From: JBCCMQ01 sp039026235
GTDB lineage: Bacteria > Pseudomonadota > Alphaproteobacteria > Rhodobacterales > Rhodobacteraceae
Direction of reading: 5' to 3'
Assembly (NCBI GenBank): GCA_039026235.1
Contig: JBCCMQ010000013.1
Location: forward strand, 1-64,000
DNA: 64,000 bases
Shown: positions 43,437 to 52,568 of the stretch, piece by piece
Numbering within the stretch: position 1 is the stretch's first letter
Layout of the letters: each line of letters starts with the position of its first letter
The notes under the pieces: generated by a model
Told to the model about the DNA's origin: nothing
What the model saw: the letters and a program-made list of their open reading frames with translations, nothing else
The model's database searches: none
Made by a program: the position numbers and the translations under genes

Positions 43437-44194
43437 ACCGAACGGTCGATCTGAATGCAGACATGGGTGAGAGTTTCGGGCCCTGGGTCATGGGCCGCGA
43501 TGGTGAGTTGATGGATACCATCACCTCGGCCAACATTGCCTGCGGGTTTCACGCAGGCGACGCTGACGTGATGGCCGAAACCATGGCAATGGCGGTTGCC
43601 AAGAACGTCGGGATCGGGTGCCATCCGGGTTTTCCGGACCTACAGGGGTTCGGGCGCCGGAGAATGCAGGTTCCACACAAAACGCTCGGAAATTTTGTGC
43701 GGTATCAGCTCGGCGCATCGCTGGCCATGGCGGCTGCCGCAGGAAGCCACATTCGCCACCTGAAGCTGCACGGTGCCCTGGGTAACATGACTTCCGAAGA
43801 CGAAGAGCTTGCCAAGCAGGCCTATGCGGCGGCGCTGGAAGTAAAGGGCGATCTGGTGATCATGGCCATGGCGGGTACCGCCCAGGAACATGCCGTTCAG
43901 GCACTTGGATGCCGCTATGCGGCCGAAATCTTCGCAGATAGGGCCTATAACGAAGATCTGACGCTGGTGGACCGCCGTCTCCCCGGCGCTGTCATCCACG
44001 ACGCCGATGCCGCGGCGGCGTCCATGGTCGCCATGGTGACGGAAGGCGCCGTCATTACCGGATCAGGCAAAAGGGTGCCCAATCGCATCGATACGATCTG
44101 CTGTCATGGGGACACACCGGAAGCGGTCGAAATGGCCCGCGCAGTAAGATCATCTCTGGAAGCGGCTGGGGTTACCGTGGCAGCTTTTGCTTAA
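43433..44194 (+). CDS. pxpA: 5-oxoprolinase subunit PxpA (LamB/YcsF family)
   Basis: A 253-residue protein with the family landmarks DLNADMGESFG, ANIACGFHAGD, GIGCHPGFPDLQGFGRR and ICCHGDTP. PxpA provides the metal-binding, deamidase-like part of 5-oxoprolinase. It overlaps pxpC by ATGA. Its last 23 nt overlap the end of the convergent AbrB-family gene. Confidence 0.92.
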   Translation: MNRTVDLNADMGESFGPWVMGRDGELMDTITSANIACGFHAGDADVMAETMAMAVAKNVGIGCHPGFPDLQGFGRRRMQVPHKTLGNFVRYQLGASLAMAAAAGSHIRHLKLHGALGNMTSEDEELAKQAYAAALEVKGDLVIMAMAGTAQEHAVQALGCRYAAEIFADRAYNEDLTLVDRRLPGAVIHDADAAAASMVAMVTEGAVITGSGKRVPNRIDTICCHGDTPEAVEMARAVRSSLEAAGVTVAAFA

Positions 44195-45254
44195 AGCTGC
44201 GGCGCAATAGCCGAAACACCAGTGGCGCGGCAAAGATCACCAAAACAATGCGTGCCACATGGTTTGTGGCGACATAGGCGATGTCCTGATCCAAGGCCAC
44301 GGCAAGCAGGCTCATCTCAGTCAAGCCTCCGGGTGAAAACGCCAAGAACACCTGGCTGATTGGTGCACCGGTCACAAGAACCACGCATTCGGCTATGCCG
44401 AGTGCCACGAAGATTGCCAAAAGGGCTGCCCCACAGCCCAACACAAGATCGCGACGCACATCGGAAAACCGGGTACCCACAAAACGCGTGCCGATGATTG
44501 TGCCGACGCTAATCTGGGCCAGGACCACAATTAGGGTTGGGGGCGGGGTCGTGACGACCTCTGTCATATAGGCCACGCTCGAAAGCACCATGGGCCCCAA
44601 CAGGTTCGGCGCCGGAAATCGCAGCGCCCGGCCGAGAAGAACCCCCGCCAGCGCGCACACAAGAAGTGCTGCCGCTTGCAACAGGGACACATCCACAAAG
44701 CCGATCCAGGTGGCCGTACCACCCCCGGACCTGACACCCAGAAACAGCCCGAAGAAAAGCGCGACAAAGCTGACGACGAACAGAATCCGGATGGCGTGGG
44801 CCATGGCGATCTTGCGGTCATCGCCGCCAGCTTCTTCACCTAGCATGATCATTTCGTTGAAGCCGCCTGGCATTGCGGAAAAATAGGCGGTCACGCGATC
44901 GTAGCCGCCTATGCGCCTGTAGAAGACGAATGACGTTGCTCCAGCTATGAGAATAAACAATGGCAGCGTCAAAAGGGTCACAACCCATTCGCCGAGACGG
45001 CTGAAGACCTCGGGCTGGAACCCGGATCCGAGCATAAGGCCGATCACGGGGATAACCAACGGGCGGAGTACAACCGGACAGGCCACCGGCGCACCAGCCA
45101 GCGAAAGCGCTGTATTGGCAATCATCGGGCCCAGCATCCAAGGTAGCGGCAAGCCGATCATCGTGGCCACCCAGCCGGCGACAACGCCTGCCGCGAGCGC
45201 CAGCGCGTAGCGCGACCAGGCGACGCCGGTCCCTGGGCTGTCGCGGTTTTCCAT
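44172..45254 (-). CDS. AbrB-family membrane protein (putative transporter or regulator)
   Basis: A 360-residue membrane protein with two repeats of the AbrB duplication (ammonia monooxygenase-like family): a first GLPLPWMLGPMIANTALSLAG and a second FPAPNLLGPMVLSSVAYM, and paired FSAMPGGFNEMIMLGEEAGGD / FSPGGLTEMSLLAVALDQD motifs. About ten membrane segments. The family is poorly characterised. The ATG at 45254 is taken because upstream sequence lacks hydrophobic structure. It is convergent with pxpA. Confidence 0.83.
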   Translation of the reverse strand: MENRDSPGTGVAWSRYALALAAGVVAGWVATMIGLPLPWMLGPMIANTALSLAGAPVACPVVLRPLVIPVIGLMLGSGFQPEVFSRLGEWVVTLLTLPLFILIAGATSFVFYRRIGGYDRVTAYFSAMPGGFNEMIMLGEEAGGDDRKIAMAHAIRILFVVSFVALFFGLFLGVRSGGGTATWIGFVDVSLLQAAALLVCALAGVLLGRALRFPAPNLLGPMVLSSVAYMTEVVTTPPPTLIVVLAQISVGTIIGTRFVGTRFSDVRRDLVLGCGAALLAIFVALGIAECVVLVTGAPISQVFLAFSPGGLTEMSLLAVALDQDIAYVATNHVARIVLVIFAAPLVFRLLRRSFKQKLPR

Positions 45255-45341
45255 GCGGGCGTTCTGACACGCCAGCGGAAGATTGGAAACCGATGCCACC
45301 GAGGTCGCTTTCCTCTGCTTAGAACGCACTAGGTGTGCCAA

Positions 45342-46061
45342 ATGAGCAATCCGGTGCAACGAAACGACCTGTCGATCTACGACGCCGAAGCGGACGGGTG
45401 GTGGGACGCCGACACCCGCTGGGTCCGCACGCTGCACAACATGGTGCCCGCAAGGTTGCGGTACTTCGATACACTGGTGGATTGGGAAGATCGCGACGTT
45501 CTTGATCTTGGCTGCGCCGGGGGATTTATGGCCGAAGCCCTTGCACGCCGCAATGCGCGGGTGACGGGCATCGATCCGGCGACCAAGGCGATTGATGCGG
45601 CTCGGCGCCACGCGGACCACGAAGGGCTTTCAATCCGCTATGACGTCGGCACGGGAGAAATGCTGCCCTATGGCAGCGAAAGCTTCGACCGCGTCGTCTG
45701 CGTGGATGTGTTGGAACACGTCGACGATCTTGGGAAGGTTCTTGCCCAGGTGGCGCGCGTTCTGCGCCCCGGCGGCTATTTCCTATTCGACACCATCAAC
45801 CGGAACCTTCTGTCCCGCCTTGCTGTGGTGACCATGGCCGAGGACATATTGCGCTTGCTGCCCCGCGGAACCCACGACCCTGCCAAATTTATCCGCCCGG
45901 GTGAACTCAAAAGCGCTTTGACCAAGGCCGGCCTGACCTGCGGAGCCATGGCAGGCCTTGGGCCTAGCGGGATAAATTCCAAGGGTGATCTGACCTTCGG
46001 GCGGCATCCGGGAACGCTGATCGTCTACATGGGCACCGCAGAGAAGGCCGCCGCAACATAG
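45342..46061 (+). CDS. UbiG-like SAM-dependent methyltransferase
   Basis: A 239-residue class-I methyltransferase. SAM-binding motif I is DVLDLGCAGGFMAEAL, with VDVLEHV and the UbiG-type segment NRNLLSRL ... DILRLLPRGTHDPAKFIRP. It is similar to UbiG, which methylates ubiquinone precursors twice, but its N-terminus (WWDADTRWVRTLHNMVPARLRYF) differs somewhat, so it may be a paralogue with another substrate. The ATG at 45342 is used; a GTG three codons earlier is possible. It stands upstream of the Anbu operon. Confidence 0.8.
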   Translation: MSNPVQRNDLSIYDAEADGWWDADTRWVRTLHNMVPARLRYFDTLVDWEDRDVLDLGCAGGFMAEALARRNARVTGIDPATKAIDAARRHADHEGLSIRYDVGTGEMLPYGSESFDRVVCVDVLEHVDDLGKVLAQVARVLRPGGYFLFDTINRNLLSRLAVVTMAEDILRLLPRGTHDPAKFIRPGELKSALTKAGLTCGAMAGLGPSGINSKGDLTFGRHPGTLIVYMGTAEKAAAT

Positions 46062-46154
46062 GAATTGCCCAAGATTTGAGCAGCTTACCGGCGTGGGCGG
46101 GGCCAAAAAACCAGATCATTTGCCAGCTATTGGATTTTCGCTAGTGTCGGAGCA

Positions 46155-47582
46155 ATGGGCGAACCGCCGAAATTCTTTGATGAAATGCGCGGACAAGGCG
46201 ACACACCGCGTGCGCCCTACGGGTCGTTTTACGATTGGTTCGGTGGCGAAGACCTCAAGCGCCTCAAGCAGAAATCTGCCGAAGCCGAGCAATTCTTCCG
46301 TCGGACGGGCATAACGTTCAACGTCTACGGTGAGGCCGAGGCGGATGAGCGCTTGATCCCCTTCGATATCGTGCCGCGCATCTTGTCAGCAGCCGAATGG
46401 ACCAAGCTGTCAAAGGGCATCGAACAGCGGGTTCGTGCCATCAACGCGTTTCTTTACGATATCTACCACCGGCAAGAGATTCTGCGGGCAGGCCGCATCC
46501 CGGTCGAGCTGGTGGCAAACAACGATGCCTTCCTGCCGGAAATGATTGGCGTTACGCCGCCCGGGGGCGTTTACACGCATATCGTCGGCACCGATCTGGT
46601 GCGAACAGGCGAAAACCAGTTCTACGTCCTGGAAGACAACGCGCGTACGCCGTCGGGTGTCAGCTATATGCTCGAAAACCGGGAAACCATGCTTCAGATG
46701 TTTCCCGAACTCTTCAGCCGCATCAAGGTTCAGCAGGTATCCAATTATCCGATGCGGTTGCGTCGGTCCTTGGCAGCCACCGCGCCCCGCGCAGCATCGA
46801 AAAAGCCGGTGCTGGCCGTGCTTACGCCCGGCATACACAACTCTGCCTATTTCGAGCACGCATTCCTTGCCGACCAGATGGGGGCAGAACTGATCGAAGG
46901 CCATGATCTTCGGGTTGTGGATGGTCGGATCGCGATGCGGACCACGCGCGGCTACAAAGCGATTGATGTCATCTACCGACGGGTCGATGACGAGTTTTTG
47001 GACCCGCTGACTTTCCGGCCCGAAAGCCTGCTTGGTGCCCCTGGGGTGATGGATGTCTACCGCGCCGGCGGCATCACCATCGCGAATGCGCCGGGCACTG
47101 GCATCGCCGATGACAAGGCGATCTACAGCTACATGCCCGATATCGTCGAGTTTTATACCGGCGAGAAGGCGATCTTGGAGAACGTGCCGACCTGGCGATG
47201 TTCCGAACCGGAAAGTCTGGCTTATGTTCTCGATCATCTGGACGAGTTGGTGGTGAAAGAGGTCCATGGATCGGGCGGCTACGGTATGCTTGTCGGACCG
47301 GCGGCCTCAAAGAAAGAGATTGCGACTTTCCGAGCCAAGCTGAGTGCCCGGCCTGGCAACTACATCGCCCAACCGACGCTTGCTCTTTCGACGGTTCCCA
47401 TTCTGACATCCAAGGGACTGGCGCCGCGCCACGTGGATCTGCGGCCGTTTGTTTTGGTGTCGCCCGACCGCATTGACATAACGCCGGGCGGACTGACCCG
47501 CGTTGCGCTGAAGCAGGGTTCCCTGGTTGTGAATTCCAGCCAAGGCGGCGGCACCAAAGACACTTGGGTCCTGGAGGAGTAA
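46155..47582 (+). CDS. Circularly permuted ATP-grasp protein (Anbu operon)
   Basis: A 475-residue protein of the circularly permuted ATP-grasp family (type 2). Landmarks are KLSKGIEQRVRAINAFLYDIY, LEDNARTPSGVSYMLENR, NAPGTGIADDKAIYSYMPDI, VVKEVHGSGGYGMLVGP and DLRPFVLVSP. ATP-grasp enzymes form amide bonds, so it may make a peptide-like product. It is the first of four consecutive genes (ATP-grasp, alpha-E, transglutaminase, Anbu) that regularly occur together. Confidence 0.93.
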   Translation: MGEPPKFFDEMRGQGDTPRAPYGSFYDWFGGEDLKRLKQKSAEAEQFFRRTGITFNVYGEAEADERLIPFDIVPRILSAAEWTKLSKGIEQRVRAINAFLYDIYHRQEILRAGRIPVELVANNDAFLPEMIGVTPPGGVYTHIVGTDLVRTGENQFYVLEDNARTPSGVSYMLENRETMLQMFPELFSRIKVQQVSNYPMRLRRSLAATAPRAASKKPVLAVLTPGIHNSAYFEHAFLADQMGAELIEGHDLRVVDGRIAMRTTRGYKAIDVIYRRVDDEFLDPLTFRPESLLGAPGVMDVYRAGGITIANAPGTGIADDKAIYSYMPDIVEFYTGEKAILENVPTWRCSEPESLAYVLDHLDELVVKEVHGSGGYGMLVGPAASKKEIATFRAKLSARPGNYIAQPTLALSTVPILTSKGLAPRHVDLRPFVLVSPDRIDITPGGLTRVALKQGSLVVNSSQGGGTKDTWVLEE

Positions 47583-47584
47583 GC

Positions 47585-48526
47585 GTGCTCGGGAAGACAG
47601 CGGGCGGCCTTTACTGGATGTTCCGGTTTCTTGAGCGGTCAGAGAATACCGCACGCCTGATCGAGGCAGGATTTCGGATCGCCCTGACGCGACCGCTCAG
47701 CGCCGAGGATGAATGGGCGTCCATTCTTGATACGATCGGCGTCAGGTCCGCCTATCTTGATCGCCGCGAGACTATTGATGCCGCGGGTGTTGTTGATTTC
47801 CTGCTACGCGACAAGAACAATCCGACCAGCATTATGTCGGCTATACAGAATGCCCGCGATAATGCCCGCCTTGTCCGGATCGCCTTGACCCGCGAGGTCT
47901 GGGAAGCAACGAATGAGTGCTGGATCACACTCAGCGACGCCCTGAAGCGTCCCGTTCGCGACCGCGATCTTCCCAGTGTTCTGTCGCTTATTCGCCATCA
48001 GTCAGCCCAGGTGCGCGGCGCGCTGCATGGGACGATGCTGCGGAACGATCTTTACAATTTTTGCCGGCTGGGCACGTTTATCGAACGGGGCGATAACACG
48101 GCCAGGATTCTTGACGTCAAATACTACGTCCTTTTGCCGTCGCTGGCGCAGATCGGATCGTCGCTTGACAACGTGCAGTGGGAGACGATCCTGCGCTCTG
48201 TCGGCGGGCAGCGTGCTTACCGGTTCCTGCACGGTGGCGATGTCAGCCCGCCAGGCATTGCAGAGTTCATGATCCTTGACGGTCGCATGCCCAGGTCCCT
48301 GTCGTTTTGCACAGCCAAGATCGCCGACAACCTGGGATATCTAGAGATGGACTATGGGCAGAGAGTTCAAAGCCATGACCAGGTTGGCCGCATGAAGGGC
48401 GCGCTGGTCGGTACGACCATCGAGCAGGTCTTTGAATATGGCCTGCACGAATTCCTGCTCGACTTTCTTGCCGATATGGCACGCCTTGGCGCAAGCATCG
48501 AAGAAGACTATCGGTTCATCAGTTAG
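47585..48526 (+). CDS. Alpha-E domain protein (Anbu operon)
   Basis: A 313-residue helical protein of the alpha-E family with the typical start MLGKTAGGLYWMFRFLERSEN and the pairs of ERGDNTARILDVKYY and MPRSLSFC blocks. The GTG start at 47585 is 2 nt after the previous stop. Alpha-E proteins are always partnered with ATP-grasp proteins of this type; biochemical role unknown. The next gene starts 4 nt after its stop. Confidence 0.92.
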   Translation: MLGKTAGGLYWMFRFLERSENTARLIEAGFRIALTRPLSAEDEWASILDTIGVRSAYLDRRETIDAAGVVDFLLRDKNNPTSIMSAIQNARDNARLVRIALTREVWEATNECWITLSDALKRPVRDRDLPSVLSLIRHQSAQVRGALHGTMLRNDLYNFCRLGTFIERGDNTARILDVKYYVLLPSLAQIGSSLDNVQWETILRSVGGQRAYRFLHGGDVSPPGIAEFMILDGRMPRSLSFCTAKIADNLGYLEMDYGQRVQSHDQVGRMKGALVGTTIEQVFEYGLHEFLLDFLADMARLGASIEEDYRFIS

Positions 48527-48530
48527 ACGC

Positions 48531-49334
48531 ATGCAACTTTCGATCAGGCATAGCACCAAATATACATTTGAAGGCGAAGGCGCCTATGGGCTTCAGGAAC
48601 TGCGGCTCACACCGAAAAGCCGGCCGTCGCAGAACGTGCTGAACTGGCAGACCGAGGTCGAAGGCGGCAAGATCGAGTTACAATTCGAAGATCAGCATGC
48701 GAACACGGTACTTCTGGTCAGCTTCGACGGCAGCAGTGCCAGCCTGCAGATCACCTGTTCAGGCGAAGTCGTGACCAACGATATCGCGGGAATTCTGGGC
48801 CGGCACGGGGGGTTCGCACCGCTCTGGTACTTTCGCCGCAATACAAAGCGTACGGCACCCGGCCCATTGATCCGCAAGCTTGTGCGAGAGGTGCGGGAGG
48901 ATGAGAGCGATCCCATTGCGCGTTTGCACCGCCTGTCCAGTCGTATCCGATCGCTTGTAAGCTATGAAACCGGAACCACGACCGTACACACGACCGCTGA
49001 GGAAGCGCTAGACCAGGCCAAGGGTGTTTGCCAGGATCATGCACAGATCTTCGTCTCGGCGTCCCGGCTGCTTGGACTGTCGTCTCGCTATGTCTCGGGA
49101 TATCTTATGATGGATGACCGGGTGGATCAGGACGCAACCCACGCCTGGGCCGAGACCCATGTGGAAGGTATCGGCTGGGTGGCCTTTGATGTCTCAAACG
49201 GGATCTCGCCTGACGAACGCTATGTCAGGGTCGCCACGGGCTTGGATTACTCTGAAGCGGCGCCTGTCTCTGGCATGCGATGGGGCAACCAAAACAAAGA
49301 ACGACTTGCCGTATCCCTTCAAGTTGCGCAGTGA
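48531..49334 (+). CDS. Transglutaminase-like cysteine peptidase (Anbu operon)
   Basis: A 267-residue protein with an N-terminal bacterial transglutaminase-like domain (MQLSIRHSTKYTFEG) and a catalytic transglutaminase core. The triad appears as Cys in GVCQDHAQIF, His in ATHAWAETH and Asp in AFDVSNG. It may act as a peptidase or amidase on the product of the ATP-grasp enzyme. It has no signal peptide. The ATG at 48531 is just after the alpha-E stop. Confidence 0.92.
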   Translation: MQLSIRHSTKYTFEGEGAYGLQELRLTPKSRPSQNVLNWQTEVEGGKIELQFEDQHANTVLLVSFDGSSASLQITCSGEVVTNDIAGILGRHGGFAPLWYFRRNTKRTAPGPLIRKLVREVREDESDPIARLHRLSSRIRSLVSYETGTTTVHTTAEEALDQAKGVCQDHAQIFVSASRLLGLSSRYVSGYLMMDDRVDQDATHAWAETHVEGIGWVAFDVSNGISPDERYVRVATGLDYSEAAPVSGMRWGNQNKERLAVSLQVAQ

Positions 49335-49367
49335 TACGGAACGCACGCTGGAAATATCAGGCACTCA

Positions 49368-50117
49368 ATGACTTATTGCGTCGGTTTACGGCTCAACCGC
49401 GGCCTCGTTTTCATGTCGGACACCCGGACGAACGCCGGTGTGGACAACATTTCAACGTTTCGAAAGATGCACCTTTGGTCGATCCCAAAGGATCGTTGCA
49501 TTTTTCTGATGACCGCCGGAAACCTGGCCACCACCCAGGCCGTAGTCAGCATCCTTGAAGAACGCGGCAAGGCGGCTGGCGATCGCAGCCCATCGGTCCT
49601 TGAACAAGCGTCCATGTTTCAGGTCGCGCGTTTGGTTGGGGCGACCTTGAGGGAGGTTATCGGAGAGGCCCGGCGCGAGGGACAAGAAGCGGATTCGTCG
49701 TTTAACGCCACAATGATTGTCGGCGGTCAGATCGGCAAAGGCAAGCAACGGCTTTTTCTGGTCTATCCCGAAGGCAACTTTATCGAAGCGTCGGCAGACA
49801 CCCCCTTCTTTCAGATCGGCGAAACCAAATACGGAAAGCCCATTTTGGTGCGTGCCTATGATCCCGAGATGGAATTCGAAGATGCGATCAAACTGCTGCT
49901 TGTGTCCTTTGACAGCACCATCAAGGCGAACCTGTCCGTGGATCTGCCCATCGATTTCCAGGTCTATGAAGACGGCACACTAATCCCGGGCCCTTCGGGC
50001 CGCATTGAGCGGGAAGACAAATACTATCGTACGATTTCGGACGTCTGGGGCGACGCTCTGAGGGCCGCATTCGACAGCCTTCCCGATTTCGAAATGCCCG
50101 GTGAAGGCGACGCTTAA
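49368..50117 (+). CDS. Anbu, ancestral beta-type proteasome homologue
   Basis: A 249-residue Ntn-hydrolase of the Anbu/BPH family. After Met removal the chain begins Thr-Tyr-Cys, with Thr as nucleophile. Family landmarks are GLVFMSDTRTNAGVDNISTFRKM and SFNATMIVGGQI. Anbu assembles into open helical rings in characterised members rather than sealed proteasomes. It is the last gene of its operon and converges with the BY-kinase gene with a 4-nt overlap of their ends. Confidence 0.93.
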   Translation: MTYCVGLRLNRGLVFMSDTRTNAGVDNISTFRKMHLWSIPKDRCIFLMTAGNLATTQAVVSILEERGKAAGDRSPSVLEQASMFQVARLVGATLREVIGEARREGQEADSSFNATMIVGGQIGKGKQRLFLVYPEGNFIEASADTPFFQIGETKYGKPILVRAYDPEMEFEDAIKLLLVSFDSTIKANLSVDLPIDFQVYEDGTLIPGPSGRIEREDKYYRTISDVWGDALRAAFDSLPDFEMPGEGDA

Positions 50118-50992
50118 TAGTCGTAGCCATATTGGGACGTGGCGTACCGACAACGGTTCAGCACGACGCCCAGAACATTGGTATGCGAGGCCAGATCCCT
50201 TTCGCACACGTCAAGATCGGCCGTTGTCGTGCGTTCGGCCATGGCCATCAACAGCGCACAATCGACATTTTTGGTAAAACCGAGTGCATCGTCGTTGGCC
50301 AAAAGGGGCGGCAGATCGAAGATCATCAGGTCGGGCTGGAATGCCGCTTCGATCTCGTTCAGCACTTCGGCCGTACGCTTACTTTGCAATAATTCGCTGG
50401 GCGATCGCGCGGGACCGAAATTGACGCCCATCAGAACACTGTTGCCGATCCGTTTGGCTTGTGAAGCAAAATCCGCACGGCCGTCCAGAACCTCGTAAAA
50501 GCTCTGACCGCTTGATACGCCAAGCATTTTAGCGATCGCCGGTCGACGCAAATCTGCTTCGATCACGATTGTCTTGAGATCATCCTGATGTGAGAGACTG
50601 TATGCCAGGTTGCAGCATGTTGTCGTTTTACCGCAAGAACTTGTGGGCGATGTCACCATAAGTCGCCGATAGCCTTCGCGGTTCATCTCCTTGACGATCC
50701 GGGTACGAAGCATGTCGTATGGCGCAGAGTCGGTGGTACGTTCAAAGGCGATAATACGGTGGCGCTGCAAAAGCTTGGGGCGCGCAAGCAGCGGTGCGAC
50801 GCTACCCCATGTTCCGGCATCGGCCTCTTTTCTCACGGGCGCCGCGGACACCTCACTTGATTGTTCGGCGCGTTGCGGCACGTTCTGCGCAGTGTCTTCC
50901 GACGGCTTCGGAGCGGATCGCGCCTGGGTCTGAGTAAGACGGTCGCCCCGATCCTGGCGCGCCTTGTTTATGGCGGCTTGCAATCGTTCCAC
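50114..50992 (-). CDS. Cytoplasmic tyrosine kinase (CpsD/BY-kinase) for polysaccharide export
   Basis: A 292-residue BY-kinase without membrane segments. Walker A is SPTSSCGKTTT, Walker A' is TIVIEADLRRP and Walker B is DLMIFDLPP. The C-terminus carries three tyrosines in RYATSQYGYDY, the usual autophosphorylation cluster. The first 70 residues are a low-complexity linker. It works with the Wzz-like protein encoded 49 nt upstream to control polymer length and export. The start is a GTG at 50992. Confidence 0.9.
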   Translation of the reverse strand: MERLQAAINKARQDRGDRLTQTQARSAPKPSEDTAQNVPQRAEQSSEVSAAPVRKEADAGTWGSVAPLLARPKLLQRHRIIAFERTTDSAPYDMLRTRIVKEMNREGYRRLMVTSPTSSCGKTTTCCNLAYSLSHQDDLKTIVIEADLRRPAIAKMLGVSSGQSFYEVLDGRADFASQAKRIGNSVLMGVNFGPARSPSELLQSKRTAEVLNEIEAAFQPDLMIFDLPPLLANDDALGFTKNVDCALLMAMAERTTTADLDVCERDLASHTNVLGVVLNRCRYATSQYGYDY

Positions 50993-51041
50993 TGGTTACA
51001 TTCCCACTAAGACAATGACGTTCGTTGGATTTGCTAGCATG

Positions 51042-52568
51042 TCACACACCAAGCCTTTGAACGACCTTTGAGGCAATCAGGTCGAGCGGCATGTAAAGCG
51101 TGTGAATTCCATAGAGCATAGCCGGGACGCCAACGACCGCGACGATGAGCGCCGTTGTGATAATGACGCGCCGCACAAACATATCTTGTTTTGTTCTGAT
51201 CAGCGGCAATGTCGCCAGCGGCGCAATTCCAAGGCTGGCCGTCAAATCCGCCGGTCGCTTGATCGAACGGTTTAGAAGCTCAAGCAGCAGCACAAGTCCA
51301 AAGCCGAAAGCGATGCCTGCCGCCGTGCCGCCCGCAGCAATCAGCTTGCGATTGGGTTTTGAGGGAGATGCGGGCGCCACGGCCTGTTCCAGAACAGTAA
51401 TCCGCTCGCCTTTGGCAAGCGCTTCGATGCGCTCGCCGGTCTTCGCTGCTGCCAGGTTTCCGTTCGCCCGCTCTAGGCCGCGCTCGATCCGTGCATAATC
51501 GCGCTCTAGGATATCAAGTGCGATCGCCCTCTCTGGCGTGGCCTCAATCGACTGCTGCAATTCGACTATTTGGCGATCCAGCTCATCTATGCGGAATTCA
51601 ACTTTTGATATCTGGTCGTCGATTTCGTCAAGCTGAAGCTGGAAAAGCGATTTTCGCGATATTTCGCCGTCGACGCCCGCTGGCATCTGTTCGGCAACGA
51701 CACGCTCTAAGCGATCGACCCGGTTGCGTAACATCTGAACGCGGGGGCTTTGCTCAGAGTAAACCAGCAGGGCTTCATCCAATGCACTACGCAATGACTG
51801 AAGCTCACGAGCCTCGGAACTCAGTTCAGCCTCCTGACCGGTCGAACCAGTCGCCTCGAAGAATCGGACCATCCGGCGCCGCTGATCCGCCAGGGACACC
51901 AGTTCGCTTTGAGATGCCGTCAGACGTTCCTGAATTTGCGACTGACGTGACATTCGGAAATTCAGTGTGTCTGGCAAGGCATCGGAATTTTTCTGCTTAA
52001 ACTCCAAGACTTCTTGGGACTTATCCAAGAGCTCACGCGCAAGCTGATCGACCTCTTGTTCGAAGAAAACCAATGTGTCGCCAGCAAGCCTGTTTCGGTA
52101 TTCGACGTTTTCCTCCAAAACGATACGCACGTACTCATTGGCGACATCTGCCGCGACGTTCGGATCGCCGGTCGTAAACGAAACGTTCAAAAAACGCGCA
52201 CTGTTGCGACCGCCGGACTGGCGAATTGATGTCTGCTCTTTCATTGTGCGGACGATTTCGTCGGCCGACATGGTCTCATGATCGGAAACCGCATCAAATT
52301 TTCTGGCGATAGCCAGCAGATTCGCTCGGGTCAGAAGACGCTCTTGGATAATCTGAAGCTGGGTACCGGCGTCAATTTGAACGGTCGATTCAGCGAGGTC
52401 ATCAGAGATCCGGGCGCTTTCAACGAGCAATTTCGCGCTGGAAACATATTCTGTCGGTAGAAGAAGCGCTGCCGATATCGACGCAGCCATGAAGGCAAAG
52501 ACCACCAAGAGAAAATAGTGGAGACGACGCACAAACCGCGCGAAATAATAAGGAATATCGATGTTCAT
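51042..52568 (-). CDS. Wzz/GumC-type polysaccharide chain-length protein
   Basis: A 508-residue inner-membrane protein of the polysaccharide copolymerase family. Membrane segments lie at about 17-38 and 470-490. Between them is the periplasmic Wzz domain and a long coiled coil (about 170-390). A Pro-rich ASPSKPNRK segment precedes a further hydrophobic helix at about 415-435. It controls chain length and couples to the BY-kinase. The ATG overlaps the stop of the ATPase gene upstream by ATGA. Confidence 0.9.
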   Translation of the reverse strand: MNIDIPYYFARFVRRLHYFLLVVFAFMAASISAALLLPTEYVSSAKLLVESARISDDLAESTVQIDAGTQLQIIQERLLTRANLLAIARKFDAVSDHETMSADEIVRTMKEQTSIRQSGGRNSARFLNVSFTTGDPNVAADVANEYVRIVLEENVEYRNRLAGDTLVFFEQEVDQLARELLDKSQEVLEFKQKNSDALPDTLNFRMSRQSQIQERLTASQSELVSLADQRRRMVRFFEATGSTGQEAELSSEARELQSLRSALDEALLVYSEQSPRVQMLRNRVDRLERVVAEQMPAGVDGEISRKSLFQLQLDEIDDQISKVEFRIDELDRQIVELQQSIEATPERAIALDILERDYARIERGLERANGNLAAAKTGERIEALAKGERITVLEQAVAPASPSKPNRKLIAAGGTAAGIAFGFGLVLLLELLNRSIKRPADLTASLGIAPLATLPLIRTKQDMFVRRVIITTALIVAVVGVPAMLYGIHTLYMPLDLIASKVVQRLGV

